Below, piece by piece: positions 44,213 to 52,013 of a stretch of DNA of 64,000 bases. Made by a program: the position numbers and the translations under genes. Within the stretch, counting starts at the first letter, position 1; every line of letters begins with the position of its first letter. Source of the stretch: Mucilaginibacter sp. 44-25 (GTDB lineage: Bacteria; Bacteroidota; Bacteroidia; Sphingobacteriales; Sphingobacteriaceae). The notes beneath the pieces were generated by a model. That model did not search any database and was not told the origin of the DNA. It worked only from the letters and a program-made list of their open reading frames with translations. The stretch covers positions 712,813 through 776,812 of the forward strand of contig MKTS01000001.1 in NCBI GenBank assembly GCA_001898335.1. The letters are read 5' to 3'.

Positions 44213-44593
44213 TCAATTACCAGTATCTTCCCATAGTTCAATGGCGTTTCCTTCCGGATCAAGGATGTGCACAAATTTTCCGTAATCGTAAGATGCTATT
44301 TCATCAATTACAGTAACCCCATCTTTTTTTAATTGCTCAACCAAAGCCTCCAGGTTTTCAACCCGGTAATTGATCATGAAGTCTTTTTTTGATGGCTCAA
44401 AGTATTTTGTATCCTCCTTAAAGGGTGACCATACCGTTGTTCCTTCTTTTTCCGGATCGTCGGCATCCCGCCATTTAAACATAGTACCGTATGGCTCAAC
44501 CGGCAGCCCCAGGTTTTGTGCATACCATTCGTTCATCTTTTTGGGATCCTGGCACTTAAAAAAAACGCCGCCAATACCTGTGACTTTTTTCAT
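44213..44593 (-). CDS. VOC (glyoxalase-fold) family protein
   Basis: A 126-residue protein with the paired beta-alpha-beta-beta-beta units of the vicinal oxygen chelate superfamily: GIGGVFFKCQDPKKMNEWYAQNLGLP and the C-terminal GKFVHILDPEGNAIELWE. The first metal His is not evident (GGVFF), while H and E occur in the second half. Activity unknown: dioxygenase, lyase or resistance protein are all possible. First gene of the pair with the Nif3-like gene. Confidence 0.9.
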   Translation of the reverse strand: MKKVTGIGGVFFKCQDPKKMNEWYAQNLGLPVEPYGTMFKWRDADDPEKEGTTVWSPFKEDTKYFEPSKKDFMINYRVENLEALVEQLKKDGVTVIDEIASYDYGKFVHILDPEGNAIELWEDTGN

Positions 44594-44632
44594 GGTGTGT
44601 GTTATTGTTAAGGTTTGTGTTTAGCATTTATG

Positions 44633-44660
44633 AAAAAAGCACCATCAATGGTGCTTTTTT
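44633..44660. terminator. Bidirectional terminator
   Basis: A 13-base stem AAAAAAGCACCAT/ATGGTGCTTTTTT with a two-base apex. On the minus strand it ends the cytochrome c transcript before the VOC gene. Confidence 0.88.
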
Positions 44661-44671
44661 ATCTTTATAAA

Positions 44672-45190
44672 TCATTTACCGCTTGCAGGCGTCCCCGCAG
44701 GTGTTACAGATTGCTGGCCATCTGCTGGTTTAGGCCCCGGTACCGGCATATCTGTACGTGGCGGCTTAGGCATTTCAGATGCCCTGATCACTTCAGGATG
44801 TGAAACTCCTCTGTGGCAGCTGTAACAATTTATACTGCTTTCTTTATATGCTCCGGTACTATCCTTTTCGGCATGGAAATATTTTTTATTGATCTCCTGG
44901 GTCATTTTATACATTTCACGCGCCATTTGCTTTTCGGGCTTGGCATCGCTCGCAAAATCCATTTTTTTAGTGTCTTCATTGCGGGCATGGCAAAAACTAC
45001 ACCCGGCACCCAAAGCATGCTCCCACTCCTCCATGGTTTTATGCATTTCTTCCTTGGAGATATTCTTGGGCAATACTTTTAAATTCTTAAAGTTGGTATC
45101 GTCGGTTTGTTTAACTACAGGCGACATAGCCATGAGTGCTACAGCTGATAGTAAAGCTGTGGTTACGGTGAGTTTTTTGTTGATACGCAT
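44672..45190 (-). CDS. Diheme c-type cytochrome
   Basis: Exported electron-transfer protein of 172 residues. A signal peptide (MRINKKLTVTTALLSAVALMA) precedes two haem-attachment motifs, CSFCH and CYSCH. The segment EEMHKTMEEWEHALGAGCSFCH resembles the photosynthetic reaction-centre cytochrome-like (Cytochrom_C) family found in many non-phototrophic Bacteroidota. The tail is Pro-rich (PPRTDMPVPGPKP). It would need the Ccm system encoded at 15.6-24.3 kb. Confidence 0.93.
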   Translation of the reverse strand: MRINKKLTVTTALLSAVALMAMSPVVKQTDDTNFKNLKVLPKNISKEEMHKTMEEWEHALGAGCSFCHARNEDTKKMDFASDAKPEKQMAREMYKMTQEINKKYFHAEKDSTGAYKESSINCYSCHRGVSHPEVIRASEMPKPPRTDMPVPGPKPADGQQSVTPAGTPASGK

Positions 45191-45260
45191 GGATAAAATT
45201 TATAGGATAAAGCTAATCAAATAATTGTCAATGACAATAGTGTGACACATTTTTTACACA

Positions 45261-46106
45261 TCAAACCAAATACTTACCCACTAACTCCATACTGATATCC
45301 CACAATTTATGCCTATTTGCTTCATTTACTGCTAAAGCGGATGGATTTACCGGGCGCTGATTTTTAAAATACTGCCCGCTTTTTGAATCAATACGCTGCG
45401 CTGTTGCCAAATAAATACTGGTTTGCGCACCTTTTTCGGCAGGTATCATAAACGGCCGCATTATCCATAAAAGTAACTTACCCAAACCGCCTATGCCCAT
45501 ACCAAATGAGGTATTTACCAACCCCGGATGTAACGCGAAGGAACTGATACCTTTTGGCCCCAGTTTGGTTGCCAGCGATCTCGTAAAATAAATATTAAAC
45601 AGCTTAGCTGTACCATAAGCTTTCCAGGCAGAGTACGGACGGTTTGCCCAATCAATATCATTAAAACGTAACTGACAATAACGATGAGCTTCCGAGCTTA
45701 CATTGATGATACGCGCCTGCCCTCTTTCCAAAAGCGGCATAAGGCATTGCACCAATAAAAAATGGCCCAAATGATTGACCGCAAAAGTCATTTCGTGGCC
45801 ATCGGCGCTCAGCTGCCTCTCTGGAAATATCCCTCCCGCATTATTAATAAGTACATTTATTCCGAGTAAACTGCTCTTTAAGATATCAGCGGCGTTTCGC
45901 ACACTTTGTAAATCGCTAAGGTCGCACTCCACTACATAGATGTTTCTGTTCTTAGACGCCGCTATAATCTCGCTTTTAACTTGTTCGCCCTTTTCTACGT
46001 TGCGAACAAGCATATAGATAGCATGATCTTTTTTGGCGAGGGCCAGCGCTGTTTCGCGGCCAACGCCGGATGTTGCACCGGTAATAACCGTATTAATAAA
46101 TGGCAT
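45261..46106 (-). CDS. SDR oxidoreductase, retinol dehydrogenase-like
   Basis: A 281-residue short-chain dehydrogenase: TGATSGVGRETALALA cofactor site, NNAGG, catalytic Ser in INVSSEAHRY and YGTAK in place of YxxxK. The overall pattern (HLGHFLLVQCLMPLLERG, FALHPGLVNTSFG) matches the retinol dehydrogenase/WWOX-like SDR branch. Substrate unknown. It is divergent from the BlaI/M56 pair and may also precede the cytochrome gene on its strand (70 bases apart). Confidence 0.9.
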   Translation of the reverse strand: MPFINTVITGATSGVGRETALALAKKDHAIYMLVRNVEKGEQVKSEIIAASKNRNIYVVECDLSDLQSVRNAADILKSSLLGINVLINNAGGIFPERQLSADGHEMTFAVNHLGHFLLVQCLMPLLERGQARIINVSSEAHRYCQLRFNDIDWANRPYSAWKAYGTAKLFNIYFTRSLATKLGPKGISSFALHPGLVNTSFGMGIGGLGKLLLWIMRPFMIPAEKGAQTSIYLATAQRIDSKSGQYFKNQRPVNPSALAVNEANRHKLWDISMELVGKYLV

Positions 46107-46219
46107 ATTATAAGGGGCTTAATAGGTCAAATGTAACAGTTTTTAAAGCCCTGTCAAACTATAAACAAGGCTCTTTACTAATATTTTGTAGCCGAAAGTG
46201 TTAAAATTTTGTTAAAAAA

Positions 46220-46250
46220 TTTGGATGATTACGAATTGTTCGTAGATTTA
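46220..46250 (+). promoter_or_regulatory. Predicted blaI-like promoter
   Basis: TTTG (46220-46223), 19-base spacer and TAGATTTA (46243-46250; 7 of 8 to TAnnTTTG). The two palindromes at 46230-46264 lie in the spacer and over the -7 box and start region. Confidence 0.55.
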
Positions 46251-46264
46251 CGAAAGAATCGTAA
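46230..46264. promoter_or_regulatory. Tandem palindromic operator of the BlaI-like repressor
   Basis: TACGAATTGTTCGTA (46230-46244) is a perfect 6-3-6 dyad, and TTACGA/TCGTAA with a five-base centre (46248-46264) is a perfect 6-5-6 dyad. Their centres are 19 bases apart, close to two helical turns. The second ends two bases before the ATG. The arrangement fits autorepression by a dimeric BlaI/MecI protein. Confidence 0.65.
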
Positions 46265-46266
46265 CA

Positions 46267-46629
46267 ATGGAAAAATTATCAATACAAGAAGAAGAAGCCA
46301 TGCAAGCTGTATGGCAGGCCGGTAATGGCGTTATTAAGGACATACTCGAACTAATGGAAGAGCCAAAACCACCGTATACTACCCTGGCCTCAACGTTAAA
46401 AAACCTTGAACGTAAAGGTTTTGTATTGGCAGAAAAGATAGGCAACTCTTTCCGATACGCCCCCGCTATACAGGAAGAGGAATACAAGAAACGCTTTATG
46501 AATGGCTTTGTAAGCGACTACTTCAAGAACTCTTACAAAGACCTGGTTACCTTTTTCGCGAAGGATAAAAAAATAAGCGCTACCGATCTGAAAGAGATCA
46601 TTAACCTGATTGAAAACCCAAAAAAATAA
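46267..46629 (+). CDS. BlaI/MecI/CopY-family transcriptional repressor
   Basis: Winged-helix repressor of 120 residues: MEKLSIQEEEAMQAVWQ, the recognition region KPPYTTLASTLKNLERKGFV and the dimerisation half with the usual FxxDYF-like segment (SDYFKNSY). In this family the paired M56 protein senses a signal and leads to repressor cleavage. The next gene is 5 bases away and encodes that partner. A tandem operator lies directly upstream. Confidence 0.94.
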   Translation: MEKLSIQEEEAMQAVWQAGNGVIKDILELMEEPKPPYTTLASTLKNLERKGFVLAEKIGNSFRYAPAIQEEEYKKRFMNGFVSDYFKNSYKDLVTFFAKDKKISATDLKEIINLIENPKK

Positions 46630-46634
46630 ATCTT

Positions 46635-48479
46635 ATGCCTGCTTTATTTATCTTCCTGTTAAAAGCGAACGCAGCATTGCTACTTTTTTGCGGTGGTTAT
46701 TACCTCATATTAAGGCAACTAACGTTTTACACCTTAAACCGTGCCTATTTGATAACAGGTATCCTGTTTGCTACCATATATCCATATGTTGATCTTTCCT
46801 CGTTTGCTATCAGGCATGAAGCATTGGCCAAACCTGTTCAAACAGTTATTTATAAATGGCAGTTGCCGGCACAAGAACTATTTAGCCGGCCCAATTACTG
46901 GCAATGGCTGATAGTAATATTTTGGGCAGGTGTGGTATTCCTGGGGATAAGGTTTTTAATGCAGTTGTTTTCACTTTATATACTATACCATAACTCCAAA
47001 CCTCAACGCATTCACAACCACAATGTAAGGGTTATAAAAGGCGATGCCGCTCCATTCTCTTTTTGGCGGAGCATTTATATCAACCCTGATAAGCATTCGC
47101 GAGGCGATTTGGAAGCCATACTGCAACATGAACAGGAACATGTAAATGGCTGGCATACTATTGACATTATTCTGGCCGAGCTAAGCTGTATATTCTACTG
47201 GTTTAATCCCGGGATATGGCTCATGAAAAAAGCCGTTAGGGAAAATATTGAGTTTATTACCGACAGACTAATACTGAATAACGGCATGGATAGTAAAAGC
47301 TATCAGTACAGCCTCATCAACGTTGGTTTTAATAACCATACGCCTGGAATAGTAAACCATTTCAACTTATCAACCATAAAAAAACGTATTATTATGATGA
47401 ATGCAAAAAGATCTTCCAGAGCAATGCTTACGCGTTATGCCTTTGTAATACCAACAGTTATAGGCTCTCTATTGGTGTTTACCATTTCAAAAGCTGATGT
47501 AGCAAAACCGCTTACCATAAAGTTGGCTAATGCTATTGAACCTGTAAGTATTGCTCTAAAACAAGCTGCTAAAAATACCATAGCGTTTACAGATACTGTA
47601 CCAGCGAAAGCTACATATAGTGTTAAGGTAGATAACACCAGTAAAAGCGCAAAGGTATTATCCATTAAAAAAGGCAGCCCTGCAAAACAGGCTTTCTTTA
47701 TCAGTACAGATAAAAAACACAGTCTCGATTCTGCTAATATTGTTGTTGACGGCAAAAAAATATCAAAGTCTGAGCTTGCTAAAATAAATCCTGCAACCAT
47801 CGCGCATCTTTCTGTAGTTACAGGAGATGCAGCAAAAGCTTATAATGACAAATATGCATTTGGTAATAATGAAGCTGTAATTGTTATTGATACCAAAGAC
47901 TCTGAAGCAGGAAAATACATAGCCAAAAATGTTGATAACCAAAAAGTTGTTGACAGAATTGTTTTTGATAGCGCAAATGGCTATAGCAAAAATGACAAAA
48001 TCATATTAACTAATGATCTGCGCGGTAAAATATCAGACGTTGTTATCACACGCAATAATGGCGGAGCCACTTCGACAAGTTCAAGTTTCTCTACCGGAAG
48101 CGGTGCTGTTGGTGTGTCATCAACAAATTACACTGTTCAACCTGATAGCGCAATAGTCGTTCAGGGCCATAAAACAAAAGGTAAAACTATTTATATCAAA
48201 GGCGCTGAACCATCTACATTTGGTTTGCAGGGTGAAATTACTGTAAAGGGCTACCCTACGGCTATCGCCATTCGGTCAGATAACGCTGATAACATATCAG
48301 ATAAGGTGATTGTGATTGATGGTAAGGTAGCGAGCGAGAAAGACATGAAAAAACTTTCGGCTTATGATATCAATAGCATAAATATAGCCCGTGGCACATC
48401 TGAAGATAGCATCAAATATGGCGACAAGGCTAAAAAGGGTATTGTTTATATCACCACTAAAAAAGGGAAAAATAAATAA
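46635..48479 (+). CDS. M56 (BlaR1-like) membrane metallopeptidase with plug-like repeats
   Basis: Sensor protease of 614 residues. Three N-terminal TM segments and a fourth near 268-284 surround the cytosolic zinc site HEQEH (about residue 165) and ENIEFITDR. The C-terminal 325 residues lie outside the inner membrane. They contain two related units resembling TonB-receptor plug termini: NIVVDGKKISKSELAKINP (about 365-425) and VIVIDGKVASEKDMKKLS (about 550-614), each ending in a VI.ID or VYITT strand. There is no penicillin-binding domain, so the ligand is not a beta-lactam by homology. Terminator follows. Confidence 0.9.
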   Translation: MPALFIFLLKANAALLLFCGGYYLILRQLTFYTLNRAYLITGILFATIYPYVDLSSFAIRHEALAKPVQTVIYKWQLPAQELFSRPNYWQWLIVIFWAGVVFLGIRFLMQLFSLYILYHNSKPQRIHNHNVRVIKGDAAPFSFWRSIYINPDKHSRGDLEAILQHEQEHVNGWHTIDIILAELSCIFYWFNPGIWLMKKAVRENIEFITDRLILNNGMDSKSYQYSLINVGFNNHTPGIVNHFNLSTIKKRIIMMNAKRSSRAMLTRYAFVIPTVIGSLLVFTISKADVAKPLTIKLANAIEPVSIALKQAAKNTIAFTDTVPAKATYSVKVDNTSKSAKVLSIKKGSPAKQAFFISTDKKHSLDSANIVVDGKKISKSELAKINPATIAHLSVVTGDAAKAYNDKYAFGNNEAVIVIDTKDSEAGKYIAKNVDNQKVVDRIVFDSANGYSKNDKIILTNDLRGKISDVVITRNNGGATSTSSSFSTGSGAVGVSSTNYTVQPDSAIVVQGHKTKGKTIYIKGAEPSTFGLQGEITVKGYPTAIAIRSDNADNISDKVIVIDGKVASEKDMKKLSAYDINSINIARGTSEDSIKYGDKAKKGIVYITTKKGKNK

Positions 48480-48495
48480 TAAAATTTAGCTTCAT

Positions 48496-48526
48496 AAAAC
48501 GGGCGCCGCGAGGGTGCCCGTTTTTT
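48496..48526. terminator. Terminator between M56 gene and convergent SDR
   Basis: Stem AAAACGGGC/GCCCGTTTT extended by G-U and GC pairs around a GCGA loop, with T-runs on both strands. Confidence 0.86.
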
Positions 48527-48541
48527 ATTTAAAAGATTTTA

Positions 48542-49285
48542 TTATTTTAACCCGTAAGTAAGATAGCCCCCATCAACCACCAATTCGGTACCCGATATAT
48601 AGCTTGCCGCATCAGATGATAAGAACAATACTGCATTTGCTATCTCATCAGCATTGCCCAACCTTTGCAGGGCGGTTAGTGAGGCAATTTGGCCTTTTGC
48701 CTCGGGCGGAAGTACACCTTCCAATCCTGGTGTTTGTATAGGGCCCGGGCTTACAATGTTTACGCGGATCTTTCTTTCGGCCAATTCGTTAGCGGCAATT
48801 TGTGCTATACGGTTAAGCGCACCTTTTGTTGACGAATATATGCTGGTGCCAATATTAGATGCCGTTGCAACAATTGATGAGGTAAACACTACTGAAGCGC
48901 CATGCTTTAAATGCGGGATAAACTTCTGAAGCGTAAAGTATGGGCCTTTCACATTGGTATTAAACTGACGGTCAAAATCAGCCTCTGAAGCCTGTTCTAT
49001 TGGAGCAAAGCTGGCTATTCCTGCATTCAGGAAAAGCACGTCTAACTTTTGCCCGCTCTCGTTAAAGCTATTTCCCAAAACGGCAATATCGTCCAGTTTT
49101 GAAGTATCAGACAATACCGTTTTTAAATTGGGGCTATTTATCTCTGCAGCTGCTTTTTCAAGATTGTCAGCCTTGCGACCTGTGATCCATACATTGGCAC
49201 CTGCGTTGATAAATGCTTTTGCAGTGGCAAAACCTATTCCTGTAGTTCCGCCGGTTATTACTACGTTTTTGTTTGAGAAATTCAT
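48542..49285 (-). CDS. SDR family oxidoreductase, HxlR-linked
   Basis: A 247-residue classical SDR: TGGTTGIGFATAKAF, LFLNAGIAS, Ser in VVFTSSIVAT and YSSTK; the end reads YISGTELVVDGGYLTYG, typical of this family. Probably an NADP(H)-dependent reductase. It is divergent from an HxlR regulator, a pairing common for redox- or aldehyde-responsive genes, and GTAAC repeats lie between the two. A perfect -7 box (TAAGTTTG, 49312-49319, minus strand) is 27 bases upstream of the ATG. Confidence 0.92.
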   Translation of the reverse strand: MNFSNKNVVITGGTTGIGFATAKAFINAGANVWITGRKADNLEKAAAEINSPNLKTVLSDTSKLDDIAVLGNSFNESGQKLDVLFLNAGIASFAPIEQASEADFDRQFNTNVKGPYFTLQKFIPHLKHGASVVFTSSIVATASNIGTSIYSSTKGALNRIAQIAANELAERKIRVNIVSPGPIQTPGLEGVLPPEAKGQIASLTALQRLGNADEIANAVLFLSSDAASYISGTELVVDGGYLTYGLK

Positions 49286-49311
49286 TTTAGTAAAATTTAA
49301 TTTGACCCTGC

Positions 49312-49386
49312 AAACTTATAGTAATTGAATTTATTTTAGTTACTTTGTAACCAAAAGTAACAGTAACATTTGAGTAACCAAGTAAC
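49312..49386. promoter_or_regulatory. SDR promoter and GTAAC operator array
   Basis: The SDR -7 box TAAGTTTG is at 49312-49319 (minus strand). Upstream of it GTTACTTTGTAAC (49339-49351) is a perfect 5-3-5 dyad, and GTAAC repeats again at 49357, 49363, 49374 and 49382. These cover the SDR -33 region and run up to the HxlR start codon. Confidence 0.6.
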
Positions 49387-49388
49387 TT

Positions 49389-49781
49389 ATGACTGCCAAA
49401 GTAAGTACCACAACAGAAACAGTTTTAGCCTGCTGCCCTATACAGGGTCAAAAAAATATCCGTGCCGTTCATGATGCTATGGATGTATTGAACGGTAAGT
49501 GGAAAATAGCTATCATATCCTCTATCTGCTATTTTAATAAACGTAGATTTTCTGATATTCTGAATGACGTGGAGGGTATCTCCAACAAAATGTTAAGCAA
49601 GGAACTGAAAGAGCTGGAAGCGAACAAACTCATCACAAGAGAGGTATTGAATACGCAACCCATTACGGTTGAGTACAGCCTTACCGAATATGGTTTAACG
49701 CTGCGCGATATCATTAACATGCTATCCGACTGGGGTGTAAAGCACCGGGAAATGATAGTAGGAAAAAGGCAAAGCGCTTAA
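49389..49781 (+). CDS. HxlR-family winged-helix regulator
   Basis: A 130-residue dimeric regulator with the conserved start HDAMDVLNGKWKIAIISSI, the recognition helix region SDILNDVEGISNKMLSKELKE, and the wing PITVEYSLTEYG. The Cys pair near residue 15 (ACCPIQ) could serve redox or electrophile sensing as in some HxlR proteins, but this is inference. Divergent from the SDR gene. Its stop overlaps the convergent topoisomerase stop in a shared TTAA. Confidence 0.93.
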   Translation: MTAKVSTTTETVLACCPIQGQKNIRAVHDAMDVLNGKWKIAIISSICYFNKRRFSDILNDVEGISNKMLSKELKELEANKLITREVLNTQPITVEYSLTEYGLTLRDIINMLSDWGVKHREMIVGKRQSA

Positions 49782-50863
49782 CTGGCCACGGCAAGCTTTT
49801 CATGCTCCAACAGATCAAGCAATGCTTTTTCGGCCAGGTTTAGTTCTGCCGATTCAATATCCTTTTTACCGTCAAGTTTATCAATGTATTTGAAAATGGT
49901 TTTCTCCTCGTAGCTTTTAATAACTGATGGGTGTACGTAATACTTTTTACAAACAGTACGCGTATTGCCCAAGTTAATCGCCACTTCATCAAGCACACTA
50001 ACAATTTTCTTTTTGCACTCGCTCACTGTTTCAAATTCACCGGCTTCTTTAAATGCATATAGCGCGCTTACGCTGCCTGCCCAGGTACGGAAATCTTTAG
50101 CGGTAAAATCTTCGCCGGTGATTTCTTTAAGATATGTATTAATATCGCCCGAGCCGATGGTGCAGCGGGTACCGTCATCGTTGTAGTACTGGAATAATTC
50201 TTTGCCCGGTATGTCGCGGCATTGCTTAACAAGGCGCGAAAGCTTTTTACTTTGCAGCGATATCTTATGCATCACCCCTTTTTTGCCCTTGAACTCAAAC
50301 TTCATTTTCGAGCCTTCTATCTTCACATGCTTATCCATCAGCGTGGTTAAGCCGAAGGAGCCGTAAAGCTTTTTATAAGATTCGTTACCCACGCGTATGC
50401 TGGTTAGTTCCATTAAACGCACCACCAGTGCAACAACCTTTTCATGATCCAGGTTGCGGCGGTTAAGGTCATGGTCTACCTGCTGGCGTATGGCTGGCAA
50501 ATGCGCAGCGAAGGTTTGCAGGCGATGATATTTAGATTGATTACGTATCTGGTTCCAGTGGGTATGGTAGCGGTATTGCTTGCGTCCGGCAGCATCAGTA
50601 CCGGTGAATTGCAGGTGACTGTTATCATATGGCGATATCCAAACGTCAGTATACGCCGGCGGTATCACCAGGCTGTTGAACCGCTTTATTAATTCCTTGT
50701 CCTTAACGGTTTTTCCTTCCGGATCGAGATAGGTCCACCCCTTGCCTGATTTTTTGCGTGTGTAGCCGGGCGTTGAGTCCGAAACATAACGTAAACCTAC
50801 GGCCTTGGCTGTGATCTTTGGATCACGACCGATCTTCTCTAACTTTTTTATCAGGCGGTTCAT
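49778..50863 (-). CDS. Type IB DNA topoisomerase
   Basis: Poxvirus-like bacterial topoisomerase IB, relaxing supercoils through a 3'-phosphotyrosyl intermediate. The 361-residue protein has an N-terminal DNA-binding domain (GYTRKKSGKGWTYLDPEG, VWISPYDNSHLQFTGTDAAG), catalytic Arg in KQYRYHTHWN and ALVVRLMELTSIRVGN, a second Arg in KDFRTWAGS, and the candidate nucleophile Tyr in CKKYYVHPS (about residue 308). The length is normal for the bacterial family. Transcribed alone. Confidence 0.94.
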   Translation of the reverse strand: MNRLIKKLEKIGRDPKITAKAVGLRYVSDSTPGYTRKKSGKGWTYLDPEGKTVKDKELIKRFNSLVIPPAYTDVWISPYDNSHLQFTGTDAAGRKQYRYHTHWNQIRNQSKYHRLQTFAAHLPAIRQQVDHDLNRRNLDHEKVVALVVRLMELTSIRVGNESYKKLYGSFGLTTLMDKHVKIEGSKMKFEFKGKKGVMHKISLQSKKLSRLVKQCRDIPGKELFQYYNDDGTRCTIGSGDINTYLKEITGEDFTAKDFRTWAGSVSALYAFKEAGEFETVSECKKKIVSVLDEVAINLGNTRTVCKKYYVHPSVIKSYEEKTIFKYIDKLDGKKDIESAELNLAEKALLDLLEHEKLAVAS

Positions 50864-50956
50864 TTGTTAGAGATAACATGCGTTTAAGTTGAAAGTTTTA
50901 AGCCTTCAATTTCAAGTCAAATTATTTGTCGATAAGCTAACTTTCGGATCTTATAC

Positions 50957-51973
50957 TTAAGAAAGACTTTTCAACACCGATACCACATATTCCACCTGAT
51001 CTGCATGTACATCCAGATGGGTTACAAAACGGATTCGGTGTTTGTCGGTACTTCCCGCTTTGATGCCTTTTGCAGCCAGTTTATTTAAAACCGTATCAGC
51101 GAGTTCAATGGTATCAAAAAGTACAATATTGGTTTCAACCGGGATGATGTTGCTTACCCAAGGGCAATTGGCCAACTCCTCGGCCAGGATGCGGGCGTGC
51201 GCGTGATCGATTTGTAAACGTTCTACATGATGATCCAATGCGAAAATACCCGCGGCAGCCAGAAAGCCTGCCTGGCGCATTCCACCGCCCAATACTTTGC
51301 GTATACGACGCGCGTACTTTATAGTCGCCTTATCGGCAAGCAATACAGAACCCACCGGTGCGCCTAACCCTTTGGATAAACATACTGATATACCATCAAA
51401 GTAATTGCCATAATCAACCGCTTTGTCGCCGGTATGCGCGAGCGCGTTAAAGATGCGGGCACCATCCAGGTGAAGTTTTAATCCGCGCTCCTTACAAAGT
51501 GAAGCAATAGGCGCTATTTGGTTAAGGCTGTAACATGCGCCCCCACCTTTGTTAACTGTATTCTCTAATACTACTAAGCTGGTGTGCGGATAATGGATAT
51601 TTTCCGCATTTATCTCCGGCGCTATCATTTCGGCGGTGAGTATACCTCTGTAACCATTCAATAATCTGGTAGATACTGCCGAATTAAAAGCTATTCCCCC
51701 ACCCTCGTAACGGTAAACGTGAGCCGTTTGGTCAGTTATTAATTCATCCAGCGGCTGAGTGAAACATTTAATGGCTATCTGGTTGGTCATGGTGCCTGAT
51801 GGGCAAAATATGGCGGCTTCCATTCCAAACATGGCAGCTGCTTTTTCCTCAAGCGCATTTACAGTTTCATCTTCTCCAAAAACATCATCGCCTACTTTGG
51901 CGCCCCACATAGCCTCAAGCATTAAAGGGGTGGGGTTGGTAACAGTATCGCTACGCAGATCAACATTCATCAT
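50957..51973 (-). CDS. Threonine aldolase family PLP enzyme
   Basis: Splits L-threonine or L-allo-threonine into glycine and acetaldehyde, as a GntG/LtaE-type aldolase. Family marks are VDLRSDTVTNPT at the N terminus, FCPSGTMTNQIA, LHLDGARIFNA and the PLP lysine in CLSKGLGAPVGSVL; 338 residues. Two consecutive ATGs (51973 and 51970) are possible; either begins the same domain. It diverges from the secreted gene at 52014 with a palindromic promoter region between. Confidence 0.93.
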   Translation of the reverse strand: MMNVDLRSDTVTNPTPLMLEAMWGAKVGDDVFGEDETVNALEEKAAAMFGMEAAIFCPSGTMTNQIAIKCFTQPLDELITDQTAHVYRYEGGGIAFNSAVSTRLLNGYRGILTAEMIAPEINAENIHYPHTSLVVLENTVNKGGGACYSLNQIAPIASLCKERGLKLHLDGARIFNALAHTGDKAVDYGNYFDGISVCLSKGLGAPVGSVLLADKATIKYARRIRKVLGGGMRQAGFLAAAGIFALDHHVERLQIDHAHARILAEELANCPWVSNIIPVETNIVLFDTIELADTVLNKLAAKGIKAGSTDKHRIRFVTHLDVHADQVEYVVSVLKSLS

Positions 51974-51986
51974 GCAGGTTATTGCT

Positions 51987-52005
51987 TATATTTGTGTCAA
52001 ATATC
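51987..52005. promoter_or_regulatory. Back-to-back -7 boxes forming a palindrome
   Basis: TATATTTG (51987-51994, plus) is a perfect -7 box 19 bases before the GTG at 52014. CAAATATC (51998-52005) reads GATATTTG on the minus strand, a 7 of 8 match, for the aldolase. Together they make a perfect 7-3-7 dyad, ATATTTG-TGT-CAAATAT. No good -33 box is seen on either side. Confidence 0.45.
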
Positions 52006-52013
52006 TAAAAACA

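Noticed and set aside
49347..49386. GTAAC repeats as a possible CRISPR-like array
   Set aside because: Units are five bases with irregular spacing, placed in a regulator promoter; an operator array fits better.
51759..52013. Upstream extension of the secreted paralogue A frame
   Set aside because: Antisense to the threonine aldolase; a clean signal peptide begins at GTG 52014 after a perfect -7 box.
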